Shown: piece by piece, positions 1 through 8,124 of the stretch
How the letters are laid out: each line of letters starts with the position of its first letter
How positions within the stretch are numbered: the first letter of the stretch is position 1
IMG/VR virus record: IMGVR_UViG_3300025890_000123
Span: 1 to 27,461 of that record
Origin: a virus
Length of the DNA: 27,461 nt
Direction: 5' to 3' (one strand)
Position numbers and translations under genes: made by a program
Notes under the pieces: generated by a model
The model's input: the letters and a program-made list of their open reading frames with translations, nothing else
Told to the model about the DNA's origin: nothing
Database searches by the model: none

Positions 1-977
1 TAGAAAGCTGAAACCAGAGCATCTGGTCGCAGTACTTTAGCACCGTATACGTGCAGACCACGTACAATGTCACCAAAACTATCTGGGTCACGAATAACCT
101 CAGTGCTAGTAATAGTCTGAGCCGTAGCTGTAGAAGACATATGACCAGCAAGACATTGACCAGCAGCGTTAGACGTTGCAGCAATGTTATTAGTTTTGTA
201 CATGTCAAATCCACGCAGCTTACCAGAGCTTACCAAACCATTACGGATGGAGCCTTGACCAGCGTTGTAGTCAACAGACAAGAGCTTAGAAGAACTTTGT
301 ACAAGGACTTCGTAGAACTCTGGATTAGCCAAGAACCAACGACCTTCTTCAGGAACATTAGCTTCGTCTAGAAGACGGGCCATGTGAGAAAGAACGTCAA
401 TAGGATCATGCTCGCCTGAAGCAAAACCGATGTCCAAGTTACCAGTACCGTCAAAAGTACCACCAGCAAGGTCAGTTGCGCTGTCAGAACCAAGAATGTG
501 GTTCGGGCTTGCTGCAGAAACGCCTGCGATCATAGAAGCAATTACACCTTCGTCAAAAGCATCACGCAAAGCGTAAGCTGCAGAAGAGGTTGCTACGTCA
601 CGGAAGTTTACATGCGACATGTTTGTTTCAATATCATCAACGATGAACTTAAATGCGTTAGCAGTATCAACAACCAAAGTTACTTCTTGGTCGGTCAATT
701 TAGTCTGCGTTACATCAGCACCACGCTCATACTGGTAAACAGTAATTTCGGGTTCTTTGATGATTCGTACAGTATCGCCAAAGGCAGAGATTTCACCAGC
801 ATAGTCAGTGTTCGTAATAGCTTCCGCTACTGAAGACTTCCTAAAGAAGTTGAGTACTTGCTTTGAATATACTTTTGGTAGGAAAAACGAGTTAGTTTGT
901 CCTGATACAGAGTTACCAAAGTTACCGTTGGTGTCTGTAGATTGTTCAAAAAATTGGTCTGATTGGTTATAAGCCAT
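1..977 (-). CDS. Major capsid protein, 3' end cut by window edge
   Basis: The minus-strand reading frame begins with ATG at 977 (MAYNQSDQFFEQSTDTNGNF...) and stays open to base 1, giving about 325 residues without a stop. An AGGAG ribosome site lies 9 bases before the start. The N-terminal part (ending in a stretch with AEAITNTDYAGEI, SAFGDTVRI and PEITVYQYERG) and the later EEGRWFLANPEFYEVLV segment look like major capsid proteins of tailed phages that adopt the HK97 fold. It assembles the procapsid shell. It follows the scaffold-like gene by 26 bases, which is the usual order. The C-terminus lies outside the window. It could in principle be another abundant head protein, but position and sequence make coat protein the best reading. 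Confidence 0.85.
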   Translation of the reverse strand, partial: MAYNQSDQFFEQSTDTNGNFGNSVSGQTNSFFLPKVYSKQVLNFFRKSSVAEAITNTDYAGEISAFGDTVRIIKEPEITVYQYERGADVTQTKLTDQEVTLVVDTANAFKFIVDDIETNMSHVNFRDVATSSAAYALRDAFDEGVIASMIAGVSAASPNHILGSDSATDLAGGTFDGTGNLDIGFASGEHDPIDVLSHMARLLDEANVPEEGRWFLANPEFYEVLVQSSSKLLSVDYNAGQGSIRNGLVSSGKLRGFDMYKTNNIAATSNAAGQCLAGHMSSTATAQTITSTEVIRDPDSFGDIVRGLHVYGAKVLRPDALVSAF

Positions 978-1003
978 GTTATATTACTCCTAAGTAGAAA
1001 AGA

Positions 1004-1870
1004 TTATCCTCTACGAACTCTTCCCTCTTCCATAGCAATTTTGATTTCATCTTCGTGTCTATCAAATTGATCAAGGGACATTTTCGCTATTTCACTTTCC
1101 GTCCAGATCTTAGCTTCTTTAGCATCTACATTGGTTGTTTTAGTAGATACCATATCTGCTGCAGAACCACCTTGCGGCTGTCTGTTACCTGAACGTCTTT
1201 TGCGAGAACCTTGTCCTTTACCAGTTTCTAATTTATAAAGATCTAAAGCTTTAACGGCTAAAGTAACATTATTAGGATTATTGTAGATCCAATCTTGTAT
1301 CTGATCAGGTTGTTCCTGTGCCCACTCATGAAAGCTATCGTCTCCTCTGATTTGATCAAAGTCAGGATGTCTTTCTTGAAGAGCCGACTCAGCTTCTCGC
1401 GCTGCAATCTCTGCTTCCCGTTGTTCAATAACAGAAAGTTTAGATCTTAGTGCTTCTACTTCTTGTTGGCTTCTCATATGAGCTACAGTTTCTACTGTAT
1501 CATATAGATCAGGGTATTCAGTTCTAAAGCGGTCTAAGTCCTCTTGAGACTTAGGAGCTTGATACTGAGGTTCAGCTTCTTTAGCCTGCTCCCTAAGTTC
1601 TTGCTCTGTGCGCTTAAACTCTGAAAGTTTCTGATCATAATGTTTCTTTAAATCATCATAGCGTTTCTTATAATTAGTACTTGGTTCATCCTCAGAAGAA
1701 GGGGCCTTTTTCCGGGTGGCCTTCTGCTGTTGAGGTTCGTTATCATTATCATCTTCATAATACAAACTCTCAGCCGCGCTAGGTGTTTGCTTTCTTTCCT
1801 GCTTGTGCCAAGGTTTACGTGCATTATATGGATTTGATACTTCTTCCTCTTCGTATGCCTGTTCTGACAT
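1004..1870 (-). CDS. Capsid scaffolding-like protein
   Basis: This 288-residue protein is strongly charged and mostly predicted helical. It has an acidic N-terminus (MSEQAYEEEEVSNP), a basic KKRYDDLKKHYDQKL region and a long coiled-coil-like middle (VEALRSKLSVIEQREAEIAAREAESALQ in two pieces), then a short basic tail ending EEGRVRRG. This composition and the position between portal and capsid genes fit a scaffolding protein that templates procapsid assembly and is later removed. I place the start at the ATG at 1870, because GGAGAG stands five bases upstream; an in-frame ATG at 1921 would add 17 residues. No protease motif is visible in it. The role is inferred from order and composition, not from a recognised domain. 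Confidence 0.7.
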   Translation of the reverse strand: MSEQAYEEEEVSNPYNARKPWHKQERKQTPSAAESLYYEDDNDNEPQQQKATRKKAPSSEDEPSTNYKKRYDDLKKHYDQKLSEFKRTEQELREQAKEAEPQYQAPKSQEDLDRFRTEYPDLYDTVETVAHMRSQQEVEALRSKLSVIEQREAEIAAREAESALQERHPDFDQIRGDDSFHEWAQEQPDQIQDWIYNNPNNVTLAVKALDLYKLETGKGQGSRKRRSGNRQPQGGSAADMVSTKTTNVDAKEAKIWTESEIAKMSLDQFDRHEDEIKIAMEEGRVRRG

Positions 1871-1974
1871 GGTTCTCTCCTTTTCTACGGGGCTTGTTTC
1901 TTGCAAGGTAGCCAATTTCAAACGTCTTTAAAATCTGGGGCTTGATACTACAAGGTAGCCGTACTATTGTTTTA

Positions 1975-2775
1975 TTACCGTCTTCCTCCCATAAGGCTTG
2001 GCATTTGATTAGCAGATATCATAGACTGAGCTACAAGATCTTCATCCTCTTCTTCCAACGGTTGACTAGGGTTTTCTAGCAAACCACCCATCTGGTAAGT
2101 TGAACGCGTTGTTACACCACCACTAGCTTTTCTTTCGGCATCGTCCATCATTGTCTGAAGGTTGTCTGCTCCAATCTCGCTAGTAGCTTCTTCTGTGACT
2201 ACAAACTCACCATCGCTTAATCGCGCAGGTATTGAGTCTGAGACACCTGTTCCGGGGCCTTCAACTTCTCCAGCTCCCGAAAATTCTGATGCAGTCGTTA
2301 CGACCTTATCAAAAATCTCACTAAGCCTTGGATCTGATTCCAAAGCTCCCATTAAATATTCTTGTTCACCATCGTCTAGGGATTCTCCTAGTACATAGTC
2401 CATGTAGCCTTCTTCCATTTCATCATCTGGTAGCTGAGATGATTCTGCATTTGCTTGCTCTTCTGGAGTGAAAGTATCTACTGGCATTGACTGTTTTTCT
2501 TCCTCTAAAGCCATACCCATTTCAGGGGCTACAAGCATTGATGCACCGCCTTCTGCGTTTTTCTTTCTAGGAAATAGTTCTTTATCTATGTCTTTCTGCC
2601 CTTCCTGCTTTGCTTGCCATTTGTAAGCTTCAGTTATCTCAGCATCGGACAAATTATATTTATCTTTTTTCCCAGCTTCTACAATTTCAATAATAGATTT
2701 AAATTGCGCCTCTTCAGTAGCTTTAACGTCACTGCCTTCTGCGTAATTATCTCTTTTTAACATACTATTGGGCAT
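1975..2775 (-). CDS. Acidic virion-associated protein of unknown function
   Basis: The 266-residue product is acidic and low in aromatic residues. The segment around residues 170-205 (GPGTGVSDSIPARLSDGEFV followed by VTEEATSEIGADNL) is a motif I recognise from many phage structural genes, where GTGxSDSIPAxLSxGEFV recurs in head and tail proteins. The N-terminal 60 residues are charged and helical. The gene lies between portal and scaffold and overlaps the preceding 77-residue gene by 11 bases (the ATG at 2775 precedes that gene's stop codon). A structural or assembly role is likely; the exact job is unknown. Confidence 0.65.
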   Translation of the reverse strand: MPNSMLKRDNYAEGSDVKATEEAQFKSIIEIVEAGKKDKYNLSDAEITEAYKWQAKQEGQKDIDKELFPRKKNAEGGASMLVAPEMGMALEEEKQSMPVDTFTPEEQANAESSQLPDDEMEEGYMDYVLGESLDDGEQEYLMGALESDPRLSEIFDKVVTTASEFSGAGEVEGPGTGVSDSIPARLSDGEFVVTEEATSEIGADNLQTMMDDAERKASGGVTTRSTYQMGGLLENPSQPLEEEDEDLVAQSMISANQMPSLMGGRR

Positions 2776-2998
2776 CTCTTCTCTCCATTTCTGCTTTAAC
2801 GCTTTCCTTTAGCTGCTCTAGTTTAACCAGAGAATTCAGCTTCCCCTGACTGCGGTACAGCTCCAGTTCCGATGTTGCCACCGCCAGTACCTGTTGCTCC
2901 AAGGTCTTGGCCCTGTGGAGGTACTCCTTCAGCGGCTCCCATAGCTCCGGGTTGTTCACCAGTGGGGCCAGCTTCCGCGCCAGTTGCTTGTCCAGCAT
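2765..2998 (-). CDS. Small helical protein overprinted on the portal 3' end
   Basis: A 77-residue frame starts at ATG 2998, inside the portal gene but in a different frame, and continues 58 bases past the portal stop. The product (MLDKQLARKLAPLVNNPELW..., ...SELELYRSQGKLNSLVKLEQL) is a well-formed amphipathic helical protein that resembles small conserved phage proteins encoded near portals. The portal residues encoded by the same DNA are Gly/Ala/Pro/Gln-rich and low complexity. Third positions in the 77-residue frame are very G/C-rich (CTG, GCC, GTG, AAC), unlike the rest of the window, which suggests this frame is under selection. A TAGGA sequence lies about 10 bases upstream of the ATG. 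Function unknown; probably a virion or assembly factor. Confidence 0.65.
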   Translation of the reverse strand: MLDKQLARKLAPLVNNPELWEPLKEYLHRAKTLEQQVLAVATSELELYRSQGKLNSLVKLEQLKESVKAEMERRDAQ

Positions 2999-4994
2999 TA
3001 TTTTGCATTCCTATAATTTGAGCCATCAATGCTGCTTCTTCAGGATCGTTGATCAATTCATCTGGATCAAGATCAAGGCTGTAAGCGAGTTCACTGATTA
3101 GCTTGTTCATTTTAATGAAAGGTGCAATAGCAGGATTCTGTGCAGTCTGTAAGAACATTGTCAGTCGTTGACTTCTAACTTCTTTCTGCATTAGGCTATT
3201 AGTACCCGTAGCTTTTACTTCTAGATCACCTTTAACATCTAACTTAGACTCTAGGAATTGCATGTTCCACTGGAAGTATGCTTCACCCATAGGCTTAAGT
3301 AAGAAGTCATCAAGATTCTTTATTACTGTTTTAATATTAAGAGATGCTGCGCCAAGTAGCATAGACATACCTGAAGCAGTTCGTGTCATACTCTGGACAC
3401 CTGTTTGACCATGTGAATAGCTTGGAATACCTGTTTGTTCATCTGCAAGCTGTCTGAACTTGTCAAACATCATCATGTTTTCTTGTGAGGTATTAGGAAA
3501 CTTTAAGCCATTGATAGCTTGTCCGGGCATTCCTGCTTGTCTGCGGAAAACCTTGCCGGGATATATTTCCATACTTTGACCACCCACAAGAGCAGTCTCG
3601 TCTACATCAAAGACAAGTGATCCTGATAACGCTAGATTGTCTATTGCCATACGAGCATGACCATTCATGATCTTTTGAGAATCATCCATATTCTCTGCAA
3701 CCCCTATGCCAAAAAAGCTATAAGGATTACGCTCATAAGGAAAGGCATGATAAGGCAACCTGAAAGGCGTAAAAGGATTTATTACTGCTCTTAACATTTG
3801 ACCGTTGCAGATCCAAGCGTTTACTTGTACTTCATCTAGGTCATCTACTTCCTCTGGTATATCCATACCAACTTGGCGAGCATACTCAGCGTCTATTACT
3901 CCCCAATACTCTAGAACCTCAAACTGTCCTGATCCTTCTTCGCCTGTGCGATGGTCATCTTTCAGCTCTTGTTCATAATCCTTTTCTTCGTAATTAGGCC
4001 CCATCATTAAGGCTTCACGAATTGCATCTTTATCAAAATATGGCATCTTCGCCAAAGATCGTATCTTAGTACGATTCATTCTGTGTCTATGAAATATATA
4101 CTCTGCTTCGTTTATGTTTGTAGCATTAGGATCTGGGAAAAAATCCCATAAGCTGACAAACTCAATACGAGGGACGCGCACATCCACTGGAGAATATTTT
4201 CTATCTCCTTCTTCATTCTCTTCCCACCTACTCAGGGTCTTATTAAAGTTAAATGGCCCTTTTACTATGCCTGTGCCAAACAAGGCTGATTCAAAGAGAG
4301 CATTACGTATTTCACTGGCTCCGTTTGATTCTTCTATCTGATCGTGTATTAGTTTTTCTAAACGCCTTGCGGCTTCTTTAGCCGGACTTACTTGAAGAGC
4401 TTGAGGATTAGGACTAGGCCCATCAACTAACTTTTCTTCTGCGGCTTCTTCAAGAGATGTTTCTTCAAAGCCTCCTGAGCCAAAAGTTGCTCCCGGCTTA
4501 AGAACCTTTCCGTCTCCTGCGAAACCAACATCATAAGGGTTAGCTTCTTCTTCTTTCTTAGCAGGAAACTCTTCGGCACTTGTTTCAATCCCCGGTAAAG
4601 GGTTTTGAGGGTCTAAGTGAGCATACTCGCTAATACCTTCTGGTACTTTAGTTTCTGAGATACCAATAGGAAACTTATTAGCACCAAAGATAACATCAAC
4701 TAACTGTCCGAAAGCAGCAAGTACTTTTGTCTTTGTTACTTTAACAAATATTCTAGATTTTTCAGATTCTCTAAAACGTACATTTTTACCATATAAACCA
4801 CGATAGTTGTGGTAAGCTTCTAGCCATCGTCTTTCGTCTAAGTCTCTGGCGCTTTCTGCTTGCTCATAACGATCCATAATAAGACCAACAAAGTTATTAC
4901 GCAAAGACTCTTCTAAAGTCAATTGCATACCTTGTTCTTCTTCTACCTCTTCAAAGTATAGACCGTTAGCTGTTAGACTGTTTTGTTCTGACAT
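2823..4994 (-). CDS. Portal protein
   Basis: This 723-residue protein is the size of large podovirus portals and lies directly after the terminase region. N-terminal helical residues (FVGLIMDRYEQAESARDLDE, then RRWLEAYHNYRGLYG) and the central segments SLWDFFPDPNA, HAFPYERNPYSFFGIGVAEN, QKIMNGHARMAIDNLAL and RTASGMSMLLGAASLNIKTV are typical of phage portals that form the dodecameric ring at the capsid vertex. Residues 110-190 form an acidic insertion (KEEEANPYDVGFAGDGKV). The last ~60 residues are Gly/Ala/Pro-rich and share DNA with an overlapping gene. The start at 4994 has only a weak ribosome site and begins with the same MSEQ residues as the scaffold gene. Confidence 0.88.
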   Translation of the reverse strand: MSEQNSLTANGLYFEEVEEEQGMQLTLEESLRNNFVGLIMDRYEQAESARDLDERRWLEAYHNYRGLYGKNVRFRESEKSRIFVKVTKTKVLAAFGQLVDVIFGANKFPIGISETKVPEGISEYAHLDPQNPLPGIETSAEEFPAKKEEEANPYDVGFAGDGKVLKPGATFGSGGFEETSLEEAAEEKLVDGPSPNPQALQVSPAKEAARRLEKLIHDQIEESNGASEIRNALFESALFGTGIVKGPFNFNKTLSRWEENEEGDRKYSPVDVRVPRIEFVSLWDFFPDPNATNINEAEYIFHRHRMNRTKIRSLAKMPYFDKDAIREALMMGPNYEEKDYEQELKDDHRTGEEGSGQFEVLEYWGVIDAEYARQVGMDIPEEVDDLDEVQVNAWICNGQMLRAVINPFTPFRLPYHAFPYERNPYSFFGIGVAENMDDSQKIMNGHARMAIDNLALSGSLVFDVDETALVGGQSMEIYPGKVFRRQAGMPGQAINGLKFPNTSQENMMMFDKFRQLADEQTGIPSYSHGQTGVQSMTRTASGMSMLLGAASLNIKTVIKNLDDFLLKPMGEAYFQWNMQFLESKLDVKGDLEVKATGTNSLMQKEVRSQRLTMFLQTAQNPAIAPFIKMNKLISELAYSLDLDPDELINDPEEAALMAQIIGMQNNAGQATGAEAGPTGEQPGAMGAAEGVPPQGQDLGATGTGGGNIGTGAVPQSGEAEFSG

Positions 4995-5005
4995 AAATAT
5001 ACCGT

Positions 5006-5452
5006 TTATAAAGGTTTAGACACACTCATACTAACACCAAGTCCATGTGCGTTTTTATTTACACCTGCTCCAAATGTAGTTCCCTTTCGTGTAGTCTTTT
5101 GATACCCTAGACTGTAATTAGTACCGCCTTTGTTTTTATCAGCAGTAGCACTAAAAGACCCTTTTGAAATCCTTACGCTAGTATTCTTCCCGTAGTTATC
5201 TCTTCGCTGTTGGGCTTCAATAGAAAAGCCGCCCTTATCCATACCGCCACCTATAGTTGTAGCTGTATAGCCTTTATTATCTTTATAAATACTTGCAGAA
5301 CCTTTTAAACCTTTGCCTTGTACAGATCCAGTTACATTAGCACTAGCATTATTGTTATTACCACGCGCTCCAGCTTCTATAGAGGCTACACCGTTATAGC
5401 TTGTTTTTTTAACAGTACCACCATTATTATATTTTATTCTTGATTTTTTCAT
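5006..5452 (-). CDS. Gly/Ser/Asn/Lys-rich repetitive protein between terL and portal
   Basis: The 148-residue protein is basic and dominated by Gly, Ser, Asn, Lys and Thr, with alternating short segments such as GSVQGKGLKGSASIYKDNKG, FSIEAQQRRDNYGKNTSVRI and GSFSATADKNKGGTNYSLGY. The pattern of hydrophobic-polar alternation every second residue between glycines suggests a string of beta-strands, perhaps a beta-barrel or fibre-like fold, rather than helices. There is no signal peptide. AAGGG lies seven bases before the ATG at 5452. I do not recognise a family. Location within the packaging/head operon suggests a virion component. Confidence 0.6.
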   Translation of the reverse strand: MKKSRIKYNNGGTVKKTSYNGVASIEAGARGNNNNASANVTGSVQGKGLKGSASIYKDNKGYTATTIGGGMDKGGFSIEAQQRRDNYGKNTSVRISKGSFSATADKNKGGTNYSLGYQKTTRKGTTFGAGVNKNAHGLGVSMSVSKPL

Positions 5453-5468
5453 AAACAGCCCTTAAACT

Positions 5469-7304
5469 TTAATATCCAAAATCTGCATCTGCAGGTGTAT
5501 AAGCTTGCTCAAGACGTATGTGCCTTAACTGAGCAAGAGGATCGTTTACTCTTGGCCTAGACATAATAAGATACCTTAAGGCATCATATGCGTGGTCAGG
5601 CGCATGAGTATCAACATCTTCAGGGTTTGACTTATCCAGAGGAATGCCTTGAAGTTCGCGTATCAGGCTGGGACAGCTACTAAATATTTGTATTCTTGGT
5701 CTTCCGCTTGGCTGTAACCTCAGGTATTCGTGAATCTGTATCTTACCCTGTATTCTATTCTTATCCGCTCTACGCAGCTTGTGACCTTGTCGTACTAATG
5801 TTTCTCCGACTGTTGGGCCTGTAGTACCTGTTCTAGACCAAGCTGCAGTATCTAAAACTCCTTGGACAGACATAGGATCTTCTAGTTCCATCTCTGTTAT
5901 CTTATAGCCTAAATCTTCACCAGTAAGACCCTTTTTATACAGTTCACGGTAGACTATCAATGTACCGTCACTAGGATCAATTGTAGCCCATATACAGGCT
6001 GATTCACTGGCGTAACCATAGTCAATACCTTTAACTCTGTCCCAGTGTATAGGGATCTCAAATGGTGGTATGACATGTTCTTCTATACTAAATTCGGTAA
6101 AAGCTGCCCCCTCGTTAACGTCCCAATTACCTTCTAATAGCTGCTTGCGTTGCGTAGGAGGCAAAGCTTTAAGCATCTGCTCGTAACGTCCATCCGTTGC
6201 TAAGAATGGATTGTCTTCTAAACGAGCTGGTATAAACTTACGTGTTAATCCATCTTTACCTACAAAGCTTTTGTCAGGTTCTGATGGTTGTATATACCTA
6301 TTCTTTACCCAGTGTGCACCAACACCACCGGGGTTAGCAGTACAACGCATATAAGGCGTTATCTCGCTATCTGTTGTTCTTAGTCGTGAAGCTAAGTAGT
6401 TCCAACTAAACTCAGTAGGAAGGTGAGTAATCTCATCAAAGCCTATCCAACTGTATGCTTGTCCCTGATAGCGATATACATCTGCATCTCTTTCAAGGAA
6501 ACCAAACTCTATCTTAGCACCGCTAGGGAAGTTCCAGAGCTTTTCTACTTCCCTATATTTACAACCGGGAAAAGCTTTGGGATATAATTCCCTTGACTTA
6601 TCTATTAACTCTCGCAGTTCTGGCATAGACCTTCTAATAATTAAAGCCCTGTGAGCAGCTCTGTGAGCGTATCTGAGGGGGTCTACGAGCATAGCGTAGG
6701 ACTTTCCACCCCCTGCAGCTCCTCCGTATAACACATCCGTCTCTGCGGCTGCTAGGAACTCTGTCTGAGGCCCTTCATTCGGAGCAAAAATAACATTGTC
6801 CTGTACTTCAGCTTTTACATTTTGAGGAAGTGTTTCTAGGTCAATAACCTTACCTTCCTTTGTTACAGCTTCTGCAGGCTCGTCAAGCTTTTTAAGTACT
6901 GTCGTTTTTCTTTTTAACTGAGTCTTTGCTTTAGTCAGCTTCTTTTCTAAACTTTTAACAGTGTCTTTCTTTTGTTTAAAAGCTTTCTTAGCACTCATCT
7001 TAGCTTTAACTTCAGAGTGATAAGTGTACTGTCTAGTGGCTTTACCGCCTGCTTTTTCTAAGTAGTTCTTTAAAGTCTGATGCGATATCTTTGCATCGTC
7101 TCCTAGTTTACTTCTTATAAATACTAGACCCTCTCTTAAGGAGGATATAGACTCGTCTAAAAGACCATTGACAGCTTCTTCTAAAACTTCTAAATACCCC
7201 GGAATAGCCTCCAACATATTAGTTTCTTTGTTGTGAGCATATCCAAAAGGTATTACGCCTCTACCTTTGGGCTTAGTCTTCGGGTATAGTGTATTCTGCG
7301 TCAT
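5469..7304 (-). CDS. terL: Terminase large subunit
   Basis: This is the packaging motor ATPase and nuclease (611 residues from ATG 7304). The Walker A motif GGAAGGGKS lies near residue 195 and the Walker B motif SWIGFDE near residue 287. The RNase H-like nuclease half follows, with KGIDYGY near 428, GVLDTAAW near 485 and DHAYDALRY near the C-terminus supplying the expected acidic residues. The first ~90 residues (GRGVIPFGY..., SSLREGLVFIRSKLG, ISHQTLKNYL) form an extra domain, followed by a very basic coiled linker (about residues 98-145). The start is inside terS, overlapping by 32 bases, so translation is probably coupled; a TTG at 7310 is an alternative start. Confidence 0.95.
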   Translation of the reverse strand: MTQNTLYPKTKPKGRGVIPFGYAHNKETNMLEAIPGYLEVLEEAVNGLLDESISSLREGLVFIRSKLGDDAKISHQTLKNYLEKAGGKATRQYTYHSEVKAKMSAKKAFKQKKDTVKSLEKKLTKAKTQLKRKTTVLKKLDEPAEAVTKEGKVIDLETLPQNVKAEVQDNVIFAPNEGPQTEFLAAAETDVLYGGAAGGGKSYAMLVDPLRYAHRAAHRALIIRRSMPELRELIDKSRELYPKAFPGCKYREVEKLWNFPSGAKIEFGFLERDADVYRYQGQAYSWIGFDEITHLPTEFSWNYLASRLRTTDSEITPYMRCTANPGGVGAHWVKNRYIQPSEPDKSFVGKDGLTRKFIPARLEDNPFLATDGRYEQMLKALPPTQRKQLLEGNWDVNEGAAFTEFSIEEHVIPPFEIPIHWDRVKGIDYGYASESACIWATIDPSDGTLIVYRELYKKGLTGEDLGYKITEMELEDPMSVQGVLDTAAWSRTGTTGPTVGETLVRQGHKLRRADKNRIQGKIQIHEYLRLQPSGRPRIQIFSSCPSLIRELQGIPLDKSNPEDVDTHAPDHAYDALRYLIMSRPRVNDPLAQLRHIRLEQAYTPADADFGY

Positions 7305-7734
7305 TATCAACTGTTACTGCTGCTTTAGCAGGTAGAATAAATAAAGACCCTTGGCTAGATTCATCTACCTTATGATTTATGTCAATGCGGTCAGCTTTTC
7401 CTAAGCCTATACGGTCTAGGATAGTCTGAGCAGCTTGTATCTTCACATTGGACTGTGGGATAGCATGTTCTGCTTCCATTACTTCTACCAGCTTAAAAGC
7501 TGCTTTAGGTGCAGATTGTGCTAGGACATCAGAGGCTAAGTCTATCATTTCTTGTTTAAGTGCTTTTACGACTTGAGGATAGCTTCCTTCGGAGTAACCT
7601 GCCAATTCTGCTGCTTGTTTTGGATCACCTCCTGTTGTAAGTAGGTTTTCTAAAAAACTTTGCTGCTTTTCCGTATACTCTCTTTCTATCTTCTGAGAGT
7701 TACGAGGTAAATATTTAGATACATGTTGAGTCAT
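7273..7734 (-). CDS. terS: Terminase small subunit
   Basis: The 153-residue product has the features of a small terminase: an N-terminal helix-turn-helix region (EKQQSFLENLLTTGGDPKQA then AELAGYSEGSYPQVVKALKQ) expected to bind the packaging site, followed by helical oligomerisation sequence (KLVEVMEAEHAIPQSNVKIQ, AAQTILDRIGLGK) and an acidic tail that would contact the large subunit. It is the first gene of the leftward unit and overlaps terL. The predicted promoter -10 box ends only seven bases before the ATG at 7734, so the mRNA would be leaderless or nearly so, and no ribosome site is visible upstream. Confidence 0.85.
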   Translation of the reverse strand: MTQHVSKYLPRNSQKIEREYTEKQQSFLENLLTTGGDPKQAAELAGYSEGSYPQVVKALKQEMIDLASDVLAQSAPKAAFKLVEVMEAEHAIPQSNVKIQAAQTILDRIGLGKADRIDINHKVDESSQGSLFILPAKAAVTVDNDAEYTIPED

Positions 7735-7741
7735 GAGATAC

Positions 7742-7770
7742 AGTATACAGCATTATTAAGCAGTTGTCAA
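7742..7770 (-). promoter_or_regulatory. Consensus sigma70-type promoter for the leftward late unit
   Basis: On the minus strand, TTGACA (7765-7770) is separated by exactly 17 bases from TATACT (7742-7747). The -35 is a perfect match and the -10 matches five of six consensus bases. It points into terS. The expected transcription start is at or within one or two bases of the terS ATG. Confidence 0.8.
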
Positions 7771-7828
7771 GTAATATTTTATCAATTCCTTACGGAATCT
7801 TGTTTTTTAATTAACAATAAAATAACAC

Positions 7829-7857
7829 TTGACAGAATAACAAATCAACTGTATACT
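7829..7857 (+). promoter_or_regulatory. Consensus sigma70-type promoter for the rightward early unit
   Basis: TTGACA (7829-7834) is followed after exactly 17 bases by TATACT (7852-7857), the mirror partner of the leftward promoter 58 bases away. The next rightward gene starts about 700 bases downstream, so transcripts from here would have a long AT-rich leader that includes the 17-bp repeat array. Confidence 0.75.
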
Positions 7858-8087
7858 AAGTAACGTACTTTAAAGCTTTTACCGATAATAAGTCCTATAC
7901 AACAACTATAAACAACACTTTAAAGCTTTAAAAGCTTTTAAATAGAGAGCGCAACTGTTTCTACCCTTCTAAAGCTTCTACCCCTGCACGACGATATCTT
8001 TTGTTATTATCCCCCGTCTCTTCCCAAGATTCCCCCAATATTGACAGCTTTAAAAGTTTTGAAAATGTACGACCACGTATTACACGC

Positions 8088-8105
8088 GGGGGGAGGGGGT
8101 GGTGG
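8088..8105 (+). other. G-run, possible G-quadruplex
   Basis: A run of 16 G residues interrupted by one A and two T stands in otherwise AT-rich DNA (GGGGGGAGGGGGTGGTGG). The tract lies about 20 bases before the 17-bp repeat array. It could fold as a G-quadruplex on the plus strand, although the last G pairs are only two long. Confidence 0.5.
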
Positions 8106-8124
8106 TCACCTGCCTACCCCTAAT

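Noticed and set aside
51-833. Two plus-strand frames in the capsid gene region
   Set aside because: They are antisense to a continuous minus-strand capsid frame with a start, ribosome site and coherent protein.
4114-4341. Plus-strand frame inside the portal gene
   Set aside because: It is antisense to a well-supported portal frame and has no ribosome site or recognisable protein.
8041-8070. TTGACA promoter upstream of the G-run
   Set aside because: The -35 match is perfect but no acceptable -10 lies 16-18 bases downstream.
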